Origin: Blattamonas nauphoetae | Taxonomy: Eukaryota > Preaxostyla > Oxymonadida | Assembly (NCBI GenBank): GCA_033064195.1 | Contig: JARBJD010000055.1 | Location: 248,001-312,000 of the forward strand | Length of the DNA stretch: 64,000 nt | Reading direction: 5' to 3' | Notes under the pieces: generated by a model | Database searches by the model: none | What the model was told of the DNA's origin: nothing | What the model saw: the letters and a program-made list of their open reading frames with translations, nothing else | Made by a program: the position numbers and the translations under genes | Shown here: one piece after another, positions 22,191-32,081 of the stretch | How positions within the stretch are numbered: the first letter of the stretch is position 1 | How the letters are laid out: each line of letters begins with the position of its first letter

Positions 22191-25100
22191 ATGAGTAGAC
22201 CGTATTTGAATTCAACACAAATTGATCGAATAGTGAAGAACCTCCTGGACAGTACGATGCATTCCAACTAGGCTTGTCTGACCGGCTAAAAGTGCCGGTC
22301 AGTGTCAGTTCTGAATTCATCAAAGGGTCAGATCTCAGAGAATCCTTAAGCTGCATGTTAAGAACGTGAATCTGACATGCCAGCAGATATATCTGTCAAT
22401 ATTTACTAACTGATCCCGTTTGGCAACCTTCTTTCCATTGTTTCTGCTCGCCGGAAAAAAGACAGGATGGATCAAGACTGTCTCGCGAAATTTGGCTTAA
22501 ACGAAAACTTTAATCGGAAGCGGTTGCACAAATGGTTCATTTTCTCCTCCTCACATCTGTTTTAGATTGAAACCTCTCTGGTATCAACTCTGATCCCTCC
22601 TTCGTCTTCATCTCATAAGAGTGTTCATCTTTCACAGTATTCTCCTCGTTTAACTCTTACTTTTCTCCACAGTGCACATGGTAGTCGGATATCTCGAAAT
22701 GAGAAGGAAAGCGTGCTCAGGAAGCTTGCATCTGACGAAAGAAGTCAGAAGGAGATGAGTGAAAGAAAGATGCAGATTCCATCAGCTGAAGAAGCAAAGA
22801 TAAACAATAGAACACGGAGTGAGAATAAAGAAACAGGAGAAGATGTGAAGTTGGTTCGAATACACACACAAATCATGTTCTATCCGACGATTCCAGAAGA
22901 GCCACTTCCCTACAGAATCCGGCAAGACAATCAACCTCTCCTCCAATAACCTGTCAATTCTCGCAGACAGACACAAGATCTGGCACTTTTAGTGGATTGT
23001 GATTCGGAGTGTTCGTCGTGTATGCCTCACACCCATTTTAGGGAAATTGCCCCTCTCGGGCATTTGTGGATATTATTCGAATTAATTACTTTCGTTGTTC
23101 TCGCTAGCATTCACCTCTCTTCATCCCCGCTCCGTCTTTCTCCTTTCCCAGATTTTGATATGTGTGGATCAATGCCTGGAAAGCGCGACAACGTGTGCTC
23201 CTCATCGACCGACCACTCTGCGTGTGTTTCCTGCCTCACCGGCTGCATCCAACAGTGTGTGCCAGAGCGTGAGGATTGCCTCATCCAATGCGAATCCGAG
23301 TCCATCTCAAACAAGGGAACCAACACGTGTCTCAAAGCCTGCAAACAAAATGCAGAGAAATGCTTGGCTCTGTCATCGTCAGAATGCATCGATGAATGCT
23401 CGCATGCACGGAGCGAGTCGCAAGATGTGAACCAGTAACTGGGCGTTTGTATGATGGGCAAGGCGTCGGAATGCGGCAACCACGTATCAGAATGCGACAC
23501 ACTTTGCCTGATGAAGTTTGGGGGACACGAAAACCAGACTTTCTCGTCCTTCTATTCGGCTGCTGTGCAGAACGCAACATACACGACCAGACGGGACAAC
23601 ACAACGTCAAACACCACACATTCTTCACCAATCGATGCCCACTTTGCTGATATGGTGCGGGAAACGGAAGCATCGCTGGAAACGTGCCTCGGAACTTGTA
23701 CCAACACGATCATGTCGTGTCAGGTGTAGCTGGACTCTTTCTGCACTCAAAAGTGTGTCGATGTGAAGGTAAACTCGCAAAAGAGCAACACGATCCAATC
23801 CATAGCTGTGGATCGTCCTCTCCAATCTCGGGATGGCAACGAGGACACTCCCATAACTGAAGACGATGAGATGCCCGAAGACGAGCCGGTCGACTCAAAC
23901 TGCATGTCAAAATGCCGACTGCACAACATGCCGATCTGCATTTCCGAATTTGATGGCTGCTACTTCAGCTGCAAAGACGAGTTCGTCAAGCCGTCCATGT
24001 CTCGTCTGTCTGACGCGAAAATGCGATCACCAGCGAACTATCGCACAAAAGTATGGAAGGAAGGCGATACAGAAGGTCTTGCAGCCGAAATGGGCCGTCT
24101 GAATGATTTTGAGAAGGTTCGCAAAATGCCAAAGAACGAGTTCGGAAGGGCATCGATGACCTTAACGCGACCGAAGAGAAGTACAACCAAGACGGAGAGG
24201 GGCTGAAGCAGCAAGGAGAAGAACTGAAGAAGAAGGCAGAGTCGATGAAACAGTAAAGGAAGGATCTCGAACACACAAACAGCGAGTTCCGGCAAAGGGC
24301 CGAGACGATCAAACGCGAAGCTGAACGACACGCAGCGAATCTGAAGAAGGAACGCGATGAAATGTGGAAGACAGGAAAGGAAGAAATCGAGCATGCACAC
24401 GAAGAAGGGAAGGAAGCTATCTCGGTCGCCGAAGCGAAAGTGAAGGAACTGAAAAGCGAAGGAAGCCAAGAAGAGGACGGTGGCTCGCTTCAACAATCTG
24501 AAGAAGGAGGAAGAGTCGGTGCTCTCCGCCGCTAAAGACTAGCTGGCTGCTCTGAGTTTGAAGATACGCGCTGCCCAGCTGGCTCGCTCGCCAGAACAGG
24601 AAAAAAGGAGAAAGAAGTGTGGAAACAACGCGACGCCAAGAAGCAGGTGGTGCAGATGAAAGTAGTGGATCAGCCGGAGAAGCGCCTCAAAGTCGAGCAC
24701 AAGCGGTAGCTCCAGAGGAGAACGGACGAGGACAGACGAGAGCAGGACGAACAGAACGCGCACGTGTTGGAGTACAGCCGCAAACAGCTTCTGATCAAAC
24801 CGAACACAGAGCGGGCACGCCTTTAGCGGCTGGAAGAGAAGAAGAGCTGCGACGCGAGAAGAGCGAGTTCGAATCGAGGGAGGGATGACGAGCGGGTCGT
24901 CTTGATCGGTACAAAGGATGAGTTGATGGAGACAAGATGAAGAGAGATGCGATGCGGGAGAGGGTCCAGGAGATAAAACAAGCGATGGAATGAAGGAGAG
25001 GCTGTTGAGAGACGAAGGAAGAAGAGATCATAACTAGTTGTATAATTGAAGAAATGTGGCCCATATCTCAAAGCTGAACCCCCATTTTGTGTTCTGACCG

Positions 25101-28100
25101 ACTTGGAACATCATAGGACTCTGGGGTATTTTTGGCTCCATATGAGTTTACTTAGAGGATCAAACTTATTTGCTTGCGATGAACTTCCTGATTGATTCTG
25201 ATGATTTGGTTTGATTTCTGAAATAACTTTGAAAATGAATCCTGGGGAGGGTTGAAAAATACTGATTTGCCAGTATATTAAGCTTAGGATTGTGAAATTT
25301 GTTTTGATCATATCTCCACAACCAGACATAGTTCGGACATAAAGTTTTCACCAATATGGATCTTTTGTTGAGAATTATTTTTCGGAAAATTTTGAAAAAA
25401 TCCCCTTGCGGTAGTTGAGATAATTTTGGGTTGCTTTTTCGCCTTTTGATTTTTCTTCGCAAGCAGTTCGTCCGATTATCAAATATTCTTCAAATTCGTT
25501 CAAAACGATGTTAACACAATAAGAATTGAATCCATGGAATAAATCCCAGAAACAACCGGACATTGAGAAAACTGTTGGATGATCATTGATGAAATTTATG
25601 AAAAAGTGAAAAACGCCGTTTTAAGAAGTCTTCGAAAATTTTCAAAATTTTCCGAAAAAATAATTCTCAACAAAAGATCCATATTGGTGAAAACTTTATG
25701 TCCGAACTATGTCTGGTTGTGGAGATATGATCAAAACAAATTTTCACAATCCTAAGCTTAATATACTGGCAAATCAGTATTTGACCATGCATTTCCACCC
25801 AGGTCCCCCAGGATTTTTCATTTTCAAAAAATTGTTATTTCAAGAGAAACCATCCCAAACCACCAGAAATCAAACGAGAAAGAAAAATCATAAACAGGCG
25901 CGGAGGAGTATGGTCAGGAAGTTTGGATCCTCTAAGCTTAAATGTTAAGGACCTCCTATTTTGGAGCCAAAAAGGGGCTAAAACAGACTCCTAAATAGGA
26001 GACCCCAGCCAGGGATCCTATTTTGGAGGTTCGATTTCCACCTCAAACAATTCCCGGAGTCGTGATGATGATGGACACAAAAAAAGTGGGACCCAAAAAA
26101 TTTTGGGTTCGGAGTAATTTGGAGATATGGGTTCAACACCTCCGAAAATGGGCCGGGTTATTTTACTTTCACGGGTTATTTTAGTACTATACGTGTCCAT
26201 TATTCAACCTTTTTAACATTTTCCGACTCTTCCACTTCGTAAATTAACTTCATGTGAGTTGAAAATCCGTTGGATACACGACTGTTTCACAAGAGGGCAA
26301 ATCGGTGACGGACAGGTCGGATCGAACCCATTGATCGTACTTTGTCTCTCTGAACTCCAAGAACAGGTATTTGTAAGTTCTTTCTTATTGAATCTGATTT
26401 AATTATCACGAATAGAGTCATTTCTGTGTCTGATTCCTGGTTTCTATCACACCTCATGTCAATAACTCATTTCTCTGTTTAACCTGAAACCACTTCCGAG
26501 AAATGGTAAATTCCGATTATGGGTTCCGATATTTCTCCGGTCAGTGACCGTCAGTACTTTTCGATGAAAACTGACCGGTCAGTGCCGGTCAGACAAGCCT
26601 AATTCCAACACAAAAATATACAAAGTCACACTTTCGTTTTCCCAGATTTTACCAACCTATCATGTCAATGATTCAAATGGAGAATACAACGCAAATGATG
26701 AGACATACTTCAATGATTGGCTGAATGGAGAATTACCTCCTGATTTAAACATTGCTGATGGAAAAATAGTTGTTCAAAGATTAGTGAAACAATTCACTGG
26801 ATGGATCCTTAGTAACAACACTGCAAGACAAGCGTACAGAGCATATCAACAGTATTATCAGGAAGCACAGAATATTCATTTTAATCAACCACCAGCCATC
26901 GTAATTCCAACACTATCTCCGAGTCAAAAATCACAACCACTACCTATTGAAACACCTGAATCTCCAATCATTCCTGGACAGAAGAGAAACCCGACATCAA
27001 TTGGTTCAGAATATGAATTCCCAATGAAAGAGATGAGGTTTGAAGATGATGATTCACTGATCCCCAAGTCACCAGATCCACAAACAATTGTGAAGATTGA
27101 CAAAGGTTTTGTGCCATATGTGAGAGAGATCAACAAGGTCGAACCAACAACAAGGCAAGTACTGGGAATGTTGGAACAAGTGAAAGGCTATTTTGACCAT
27201 CAACAGAAGGACAATTCAGAGGAGGAACAAATCAAAGCAGAGAATTCAATGATGGACAATCAACAGAAAATGGAAGAATTCATTGACAAACAGATCGTTG
27301 AATCAAAGAAACTGAATCGAAATATGTTTATTCTTTCACACGTAAGCAGAACTCTCGGAAATGACGAAACTGAGTTCATTTTAGCACATCCTAAACAAAT
27401 CCCATTTGGTGGAAGATCATTTCAGGAATGGTACGATGAATATGTTCACCGATGGGATTCTACACATCCTCGGAAAATAAGGAGGGAACAAGGAGGTAAC
27501 ACATTGATGATTGATCAACCAACGATTCCAAAAGCCGTGACAAAAATACAATATCCGTTTCGATCAAAGATGCAATTTATGTCCAAAGACGTCACTGGAG
27601 ATCCACAGAAGACATCTGACAGAAAGGTTCCACAGAAGTGTGACAGACCGTACTTCTCTCCCAAGTTTGGATCCTGGGAAATTGATCTTGTATTTATCCA
27701 ATCACCAACGTCGAAAACAGTTCTTCAGATTTATCTCTTTGCCATCAACATAAACACGAAGTACCTTGTAGTAATTCCTGTACTGGATAAATCATGGGTC
27801 AAAGTCAAGACTGCAATCAATGACCTGATTAATCATCGTGGAGTTCATGTCAACAACATTCGAGGTGATGGAGAAGCAGCATGGACAAGTGGAGTAGCAG
27901 AAAAGTTCTTTAGAAATCAAAAGGTCAGTACATATTTCACAAGCTCACCATTCACAAATCAGAATCGAATTGTCGATCGAGTGATCAGGACAATCAGAGA
28001 TGGATTCCAAGACAATGCAACACAGATGGCCAATCATTCACTGATGAATCAGATGGTGGAATACTACAACATGACTCCTCATCGAGCGTACTGGAACAAG

Positions 28101-28469
28101 TTCACTCCAGAGCAAGCACAAAACAATCGTGAAATCGAAGCACTGTATATCTCCAGTTGTGAAGAGCAATTGAAGAACATTCAACGACAGCAGACTACAC
28201 AGTTGCTTTGGCGATACAAACCAGGAAACATCCTGTTGATTCACCTTGATTTAGACAAGACTGTTGCCAAATTTCAGAAGAAGCGAAGACAGTTTCAATT
28301 TGTAGGTCAGTTCGTTGAGTACAAACACGGAAATGTGGTGGCAAAACTTCTGAATGGACTCACATGTCTCCCAAAAATGGTTTACGTTCCGATTCAACAC
28401 ACAAAGTTCCATGCAGACTCAATTGACAATTTAACTCCTGAGTTCATTAATGAGTTCAATATGGTTTAA
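22191..28469 (+). CDS. Polinton retroviral-type integrase, interrupted by a TIR element
   Basis: The integrase inserts the linear element into the host genome and generates the 6-bp duplication. The N-terminal ~250 residues form a poorly conserved, charged region. The rve-type core follows at about 27655-28100, with FGSWEIDLVFI, a beta-strand region including YLFAININTKYLVVIPVL, then IRGDGEAAW and YNMTPHRAYW. The C-terminal region (about 28260-28400, including FVGQFVEYKHGNVVAKL) resembles an SH3/chromo-like DNA-binding tail. The ATG at 22191 follows a T-rich motif. A 4333-bp TIR element (22269-26601) has landed early in the gene, flanked by the duplication ATTCCAAC. The next gene begins 35 bp downstream. 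Confidence 0.9.
22261..22268. repeat. 8-bp target duplication ATTCCAAC, left copy
   Basis: The same eight bases recur at 26602-26609, directly after the right tip of the inserted element. Confidence 0.95.
22992..24900 (+). pseudogene. Captured gene: cysteine-rich ectodomain plus coiled coil
   Basis: The cargo of element A. A hydrophobic segment (HLWILFELITFVVLASIHL, about 23061-23117) is followed by a cysteine-rich part with CxxxC patterns (CVSCLTGC, CVPEREDCLIQC, CLKACKQNAEKC, later CLGTCTN, CMSKC and CYFSC) up to about 23970. From about 24180 it turns into a charged coiled coil (EGLKQQGEELKKKAESMKQ, ERDEMWKTGKEEIEHA). Stops at 23436 (TAA), 23727 (TAG) and 24254 (TAA), and at least two frame changes (near 24110 and 24465), break the gene. 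It resembles a host surface or secreted protein picked up by the transposon. I do not recognise the family. Confidence 0.55.
25105..26030. repeat. Foldback (inverted-repeat) element inside element A
   Basis: About 140 bp at 25257-25399 match 25646-25785 almost perfectly in inverted order, including ATCTCCACAACCAGACAT. The outer parts match more weakly out to about 25105 and 26030. Tips such as GGCTCCA and TTTTGGAGCC are recognisable. The CTCCACAACCAG word also occurs in the MITEs at 41637-42218, 42471-42941 and 50675-51175. No coding capacity or clear duplication was seen. Confidence 0.65.
26031..26601. other. Right end of element A, non-coding
   Basis: I see no gene here. The last ~70 bp contain repeated GGTCAGTGACCG-like words leading to the inverted tip. 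Confidence 0.5.
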
Positions 28470-28504
28470 AGCAAAACTGTTTCAGATATTTTTATTTCTC
28501 TTAA

Positions 28505-28864
28505 ATGACATCACTGAAAATTTTAGAACCGTTTGATCCTGAACAGAAATGTTTTGAAAACATCTATGACTTTCAGAGACATTTGGAAAAGAACAGAGAA
28601 GAACTGAATAAATACACAACTCAGAAACTGAACAGGGTATTCAGAATTGATGGATACAGAATCACAAAAATAAGAGGTGAGATAGCACTGAGGAAATCAA
28701 GTAATGAGAACAACGGTGACTCCAACTCACTTTCGATTGATCAAAGACTTTCAGACATTGAAGAATCAATTCGAACGCTCACAGACAGTCTCAGTATGAG
28801 GCTTCGAAGACTTGACGATACAATCGGAAATCTCATTCAAGAGTTAACGGACAGTTCGGTTTAA
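28505..28864 (+). CDS. Polinton small coiled-coil protein (119 aa)
   Basis: This small protein has a basic middle (TQKLNRVFRIDGYRI) and a C-terminal heptad-like coiled coil (IDQRLSDIEESIRTLTDSL, then LRRLDDTIGNLIQEL). It would probably form dimers or trimers. It starts at an ATG in a CTTAAATG context just after a T-rich motif, 35 bp downstream of the integrase. Its 3' end overlaps the convergent ATPase gene by 21 bp. I do not recognise the family. A structural or scaffold role is only a guess from its position between integrase and packaging genes. Confidence 0.65.
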   Translation: MTSLKILEPFDPEQKCFENIYDFQRHLEKNREELNKYTTQKLNRVFRIDGYRITKIRGEIALRKSSNENNGDSNSLSIDQRLSDIEESIRTLTDSLSMRLRRLDDTIGNLIQELTDSSV

Positions 28865-29725
28865 ACCTTCTTTGTTGATCTCAGTGAAAGCAACTCCATC
28901 TGTATTGTATCGAAGAATGATTGCTTCACATTTTTGTTTTCGTTGATAGACATTCCAGAAGTGTCGAATATCAATTGGTGAGTTCAATTGAGGATAGACT
29001 CGACTGATTCGTTCTTTGTTGAATCCTCCAAAGATCCACATCGAATCAATGTTTGACTTCATGTCGGCTGACAAACTAAAGAGCTCATGCATCGTCAGAA
29101 AGAATGTGAATTTCGGTTGTCGATTCTCCAATAACAAGTCCATCATTGCCATTCTATTTTTGGATGTTCTACGTTCACCAAGGATTCTTCGACAGTCATC
29201 AAGGAGAATAATTGTTTGGAGATTCTTCACTGAGCAGTTATCAATGTAAAGTGAATCAAAGAGATTCTCTCTGCATTCATCAGTGATTTTATTCTGCCAC
29301 TGATTGTCAATGATCTCTTCATACGCAGCTTTTGACTGAGACAATTCCAACAGAAATGGAAGTGCTTCATCATATTTCACTTTCACATAAGGAACATTCA
29401 ATATTGGTTTGAATTTGTCGAATGTTGGATCAATGTTCTTGTCAGTGACGAAGACAAACAGATGGAATAGTTCATTCCTAACCTGAACATTCTGGAGCTT
29501 AGCAACCTCTCAAAGAGCATTGAATGTTTTTCCACTTCCTCTATTTCCAACCAGGACATTCACACTGTTGCGATTGAAATTTAGGTCTGGATGAATCTGT
29601 GATTGAACTTCATGAGACGCATTCCTACTAGATGCTTCACTCAGTTTTGCATTCACGTATGTTGAAAGAGAAGAGGGTTCCACCCTCCGCGAAACCAAAG
29701 GTTTTGTTGTTGAAGATCTTTTCAT
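28844..29725 (-). CDS. Polinton packaging ATPase (FtsK/HerA-like)
   Basis: This is the genome-packaging ATPase expected in a Polinton, related to the A32/FtsK-HerA group. The N-terminal part contains the Walker A loop (VLVGNRGSGKT, about 29530). A Walker B-like strand, LQTIILLDD, appears at about 29207-29233, followed by FFLTMHELF, which suits the sensor region. The C-terminal part holds IFGGFNKERISRVYP. It is the only core gene on the minus strand in this part of the element and overlaps the small gene at 28505-28864 by 21 bp. Read as a fossil, it is broken. The family call rests on the two nucleotide-binding motifs and the neighbourhood. Confidence 0.8.
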
Positions 29726-29784
29726 TTATGATTTCTCTCGAATTAAAATATAGTTTTGGATTTTTTATTTTGTATGAAAACACA

Positions 29785-30738
29785 ATGTCGAAGATACAAT
29801 ACATTCCCGCAAAGAGAAAAGCACCAGCGAAGAAACCAAAAATGAGATATGATCAGGGGGCTTTGGATGCAATGAAAAGAATCTATGCTGATGATGATAT
29901 TCGCACCAAATTCAATTCTGCACTCAGTAGTGTTCCATCAGCTTGAGAATACATTGAAAGGACTGGACAAAACTGGAGAGTGGAAATGGAGAAACATGGG
30001 AAAGTTCCTGATGTGATGGTCTACGACAGAGACAATGGAGATCTTGTTGCAGCGAATGGATTCATGCTTGCATCATACAACAGTCGACCTGTCGTCGAGA
30101 CTTGCTATTCAATGAATCCAACACCAGATATGCGAAGACAAACTCCATACTCATCATTTCGTCAAGATCATGGAAGAAGAATCAAAGCTGCACACAACAA
30201 CTTCCTCAAAACTGGAACATACGATTGACCAGGAAACTATCGTGAAGTCAACTACCAAGAAATGCAAGCACAACGATCACAACAACCTTATGCACTAATG
30301 AAGAAAGCTGTTGGTGATTTCATGACTAATGCATTGAAGGTGTATCGAGCCAGTCGAGAAACTCCAGCCGATCCTGGAAAAGGTGTGTTGGACAATATGG
30401 TTTTCAATTCCATTCAGTCTAAAATTGCATCAAAGATGTGGGATCAATGGCTTGAAGACTATGTTGAAGGTTTCATCAGTTCAAATCCAGATCATCAGAG
30501 AACGAAAGCAAGAAAAGCGTTTAAGGAACAGAGTTATCCACAGTTTCTCGAAATCATCACAAAAACAGAAGATTTGCAGACTTTCCTTGGTCGTTATTCA
30601 GCAAGCATCTCAACATTTGTGAACGAACAGACAACTGCAGAATACCGAACAAGAACGGGAGATATCGGTAGATTCCAAACAGGACATATGTCTGAATATG
30701 CTCGATTCGCACACTTGGAGAAAGATATGAGTGATTAA
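29785..30738 (+). CDS. Polinton virion-type protein of unknown function (~317 codons)
   Basis: The region starts with MSKIQYIPAKRKAPAKKP, a short basic head, in a T-rich promoter-like context. It goes on with a mixed alpha/beta middle (VMVYDRDNGDLVAANGFM) and a helical C-terminal half (DNMVFNSIQSKIASKMW, FLEIITKTEDLQTFLGRYS). I recognise no catalytic motif. It lies between the packaging ATPase and the capsid cluster, so it is probably one of the conserved Polinton proteins whose roles are not established. As a fossil it is broken. Confidence 0.55.
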
Positions 30739-30776
30739 AAACATAAATATATATTTTTTTATTTTAATAGAAAGTG

Positions 30777-31364
30777 ATGCAGCCAATTCTAAGTTGTCAA
30801 TTTACGAAACACACAAGGTCTTCTTCAGTTCCAACGTCAATCACCAACAATGTCATCATCGATAATAAAGGAGCAACTTCTGCAAGATCTAAGCTCGAAG
30901 ATCGCAATGAACCAAGCGCTAATGTTGAACTAGATAATGGTCCAGGGACATATGATCCACCACCTCTTGAGATTTATCCATCAGCACCAATCCAAAGTCG
31001 TTCAATTCCACTGAGAGAATACACTTCTAACATTTCAGCGTTCAAAGACCAACTACTGTTTGTTTACAAGAATGCATTTGCATGTGAAAAGAAACTCTTG
31101 AATAATCTCATTGAACCATCGAAGAAACTGATCACCAACCAAAGTGATTTATGCGCACTGATTGCGACACTCACTGGAATCAATGATGTGGTGATTGAAC
31201 TGGATGACTTGTCTGACAAGTGCCTATGTCTGAATAAACTACCAATCTTTCGAACAATTTTCAAGATTCTTGTTGGTGGAAAAGATATGAGCATTGCCTA
31301 CAATGAAGCATACAACACCATCCTCAATTATGGAATTTCACTGACGAAAGCAATTCCTCGTTAG
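30777..31364 (+). CDS. Polinton hypothetical protein (195 aa)
   Basis: The N-terminal half is of low complexity and proline-rich (GPGTYDPPPLEIYPSAP). The C-terminal half is predicted helical with two or three hydrophobic helices (FKDQLLFVYKNAFACEKKLL, LCALIATLTGINDVVIELD, IFRTIFKILVGG). I chose the ATG at 30777, which follows a T-rich tract and AATAGAAAGTG. No family is recognised. The position next to the small glycine-rich proteins and the capsid genes suggests a virion or assembly role. It is the first of a run of tightly spaced plus-strand genes. Confidence 0.65.
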   Translation: MQPILSCQFTKHTRSSSVPTSITNNVIIDNKGATSARSKLEDRNEPSANVELDNGPGTYDPPPLEIYPSAPIQSRSIPLREYTSNISAFKDQLLFVYKNAFACEKKLLNNLIEPSKKLITNQSDLCALIATLTGINDVVIELDDLSDKCLCLNKLPIFRTIFKILVGGKDMSIAYNEAYNTILNYGISLTKAIPR

Positions 31365-31401
31365 AATAATTAATGAATTGTATTTTTTTCTTTTTACATA
31401 A

Positions 31402-31713
31402 ATGGCACCAGGAAGTTTCAACAAACTCAAAAATATTGGCAAACAGTTCTTTCAATTCATCAAACCACTTGCTCCATCACTGCTTCAGGTTGGTGGTGGA
31501 CTTCTCTCACAGACGAACAACAAGTTTGGACAAACGGCTGGAGGAATACTCAGTGGCTTAGGCGGAATGATGGATGTGTACCAACAGAACAAAGCAATCA
31601 ACCGAGCACAACAACAACAGATGATAGATTATGAACCTCCACGAAATGGACGATACTCCAATGATGATATGCCACTCTCGTCAAATTCAAAAATCCAATT
31701 CAAAGGATTATAA
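31402..31713 (+). CDS. Polinton small Gly-rich amphipathic protein, paralogue 1 (103 aa)
   Basis: The protein begins MAPGSFNKLKNIGKQFF and then contains a glycine-rich hydrophobic stretch (LLQVGGGLLSQ, TAGGILSGLGGMM) followed by a polar glutamine-rich tail. The next gene begins MAPGWLSKLAAVGKNIL, so the two are paralogues at the N-terminus. Small amphipathic, glycine-rich proteins next to capsid genes recall the membrane-active minor proteins of adenoviruses and virophages, but sequence identity to those cannot be shown here. The start codon follows a TTTTTACATAAATG context. Confidence 0.7.
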   Translation: MAPGSFNKLKNIGKQFFQFIKPLAPSLLQVGGGLLSQTNNKFGQTAGGILSGLGGMMDVYQQNKAINRAQQQQMIDYEPPRNGRYSNDDMPLSSNSKIQFKGL

Positions 31714-31747
31714 TTTGTTTGTGTTCTAGTTTTTTCTTTTAATTGAA

Positions 31748-32050
31748 ATGGCACCAGGTTGGTTATCAAAATTAGCAGCAGTTGGCAAAAACATTCTCAG
31801 AGTTGGAGCTCCATTTCTGAATCTCATTCCCTTCGTTGGACCACTGATTTCGAAGGTTGCACAGACAGGTGTTGAAATGATTCCAGATGTGAAGTCGGAC
31901 CAACAAATCCACGCAGAAAAGATGGCACAATATGAGCAAGCAATGAATGAAGGAAACACAGCAGTTGCGAACAAACTAAGAGGAGAAATACTGAGACTAG
32001 AAGAAAAGCTGAAGCCGAAACCAAAGAAGAAGAAATTGAAAAAGAAATAA
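31748..32050 (+). CDS. Polinton small amphipathic protein, paralogue 2 (100 aa)
   Basis: It shares the MAPGxxxKLxxxGK head with the preceding gene. Next comes a hydrophobic segment (APFLNLIPFVGPLISKVA) that could insert into or disrupt a membrane. A helical charged middle (EKMAQYEQAMNEGNT) leads to a strongly basic tail (KPKPKKKKLKKK) fit for binding DNA. This arrangement resembles minor virion proteins that bridge membrane or capsid and genome, which is an inference from layout only. The gap to the capsid gene is 28 bp and contains the T-rich motif. Confidence 0.7.
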   Translation: MAPGWLSKLAAVGKNILRVGAPFLNLIPFVGPLISKVAQTGVEMIPDVKSDQQIHAEKMAQYEQAMNEGNTAVANKLRGEILRLEEKLKPKPKKKKLKKK

Positions 32051-32054
32051 GCAA

Positions 32055-32081
32055 TATTGTTTTTTTATTTTTGTTAAAATG
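32055..32081 (+). promoter_or_regulatory. Polinton T-rich start-proximal motif (representative)
   Basis: A motif of the form TTTTTATTTTTN(2-8)TAAAATG or TAAATG immediately precedes most genes of the element. Examples end at the ATGs at 14834, 15231, 21065, 22191, 28505, 29785, 31402, 31748, 32079, 33994 and 35701. The start codon lies within about 5-15 bases of the motif, so leaders would be very short. A common promoter or initiator recognised by one transcription system is the likely role. The motif also sits on the duplicated polymerase-tail/integrase-head unit. Confidence 0.65.

Larger units (their letters stand above)
22269..26601. mobile_element. Cargo-bearing TIR element A, 4333 bp, inserted in the Polinton
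   Basis: The tips match over 18 bp in inverted order (TAGGCTTGTCTGACCGGC). A perfect 8-bp duplication, ATTCCAAC, flanks them. Just inside the left tip is a small hairpin (GACCGGC ... GCCGGTC) followed by GTCAGTGTCA. The right end holds several GGTCAGTGACCG-like words. The element at 59585-62130 shares this architecture, including a CAAAGGGTCAGATC word close to the left end. No transposase is present. The interior carries a gene-like cargo (22992-24900) and a foldback repeat (about 25105-26030). The duplication length fits hAT, P or Merlin elements, but the tips are not the standard hAT pattern, so I leave the superfamily open. Confidence 0.9.

Noticed and set aside
22992-24900. Possible altered genetic code (TAA/TAG read as glutamine), because the in-frame stops in the cargo genes of elements A and B are TAA or TAG
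   Set aside because: Frame changes in the same genes show real decay, the Polinton genes end at TAA or TAG just before the next promoter, and other relics contain TGA stops too. The sample is too small to support reassignment.
22269-26601. Calling element A a standard hAT element
   Set aside because: The 8-bp duplication fits, but the tips TAGGC and, in the sister element, TATAC do not fit the usual hAT tip pattern, and no transposase is present.
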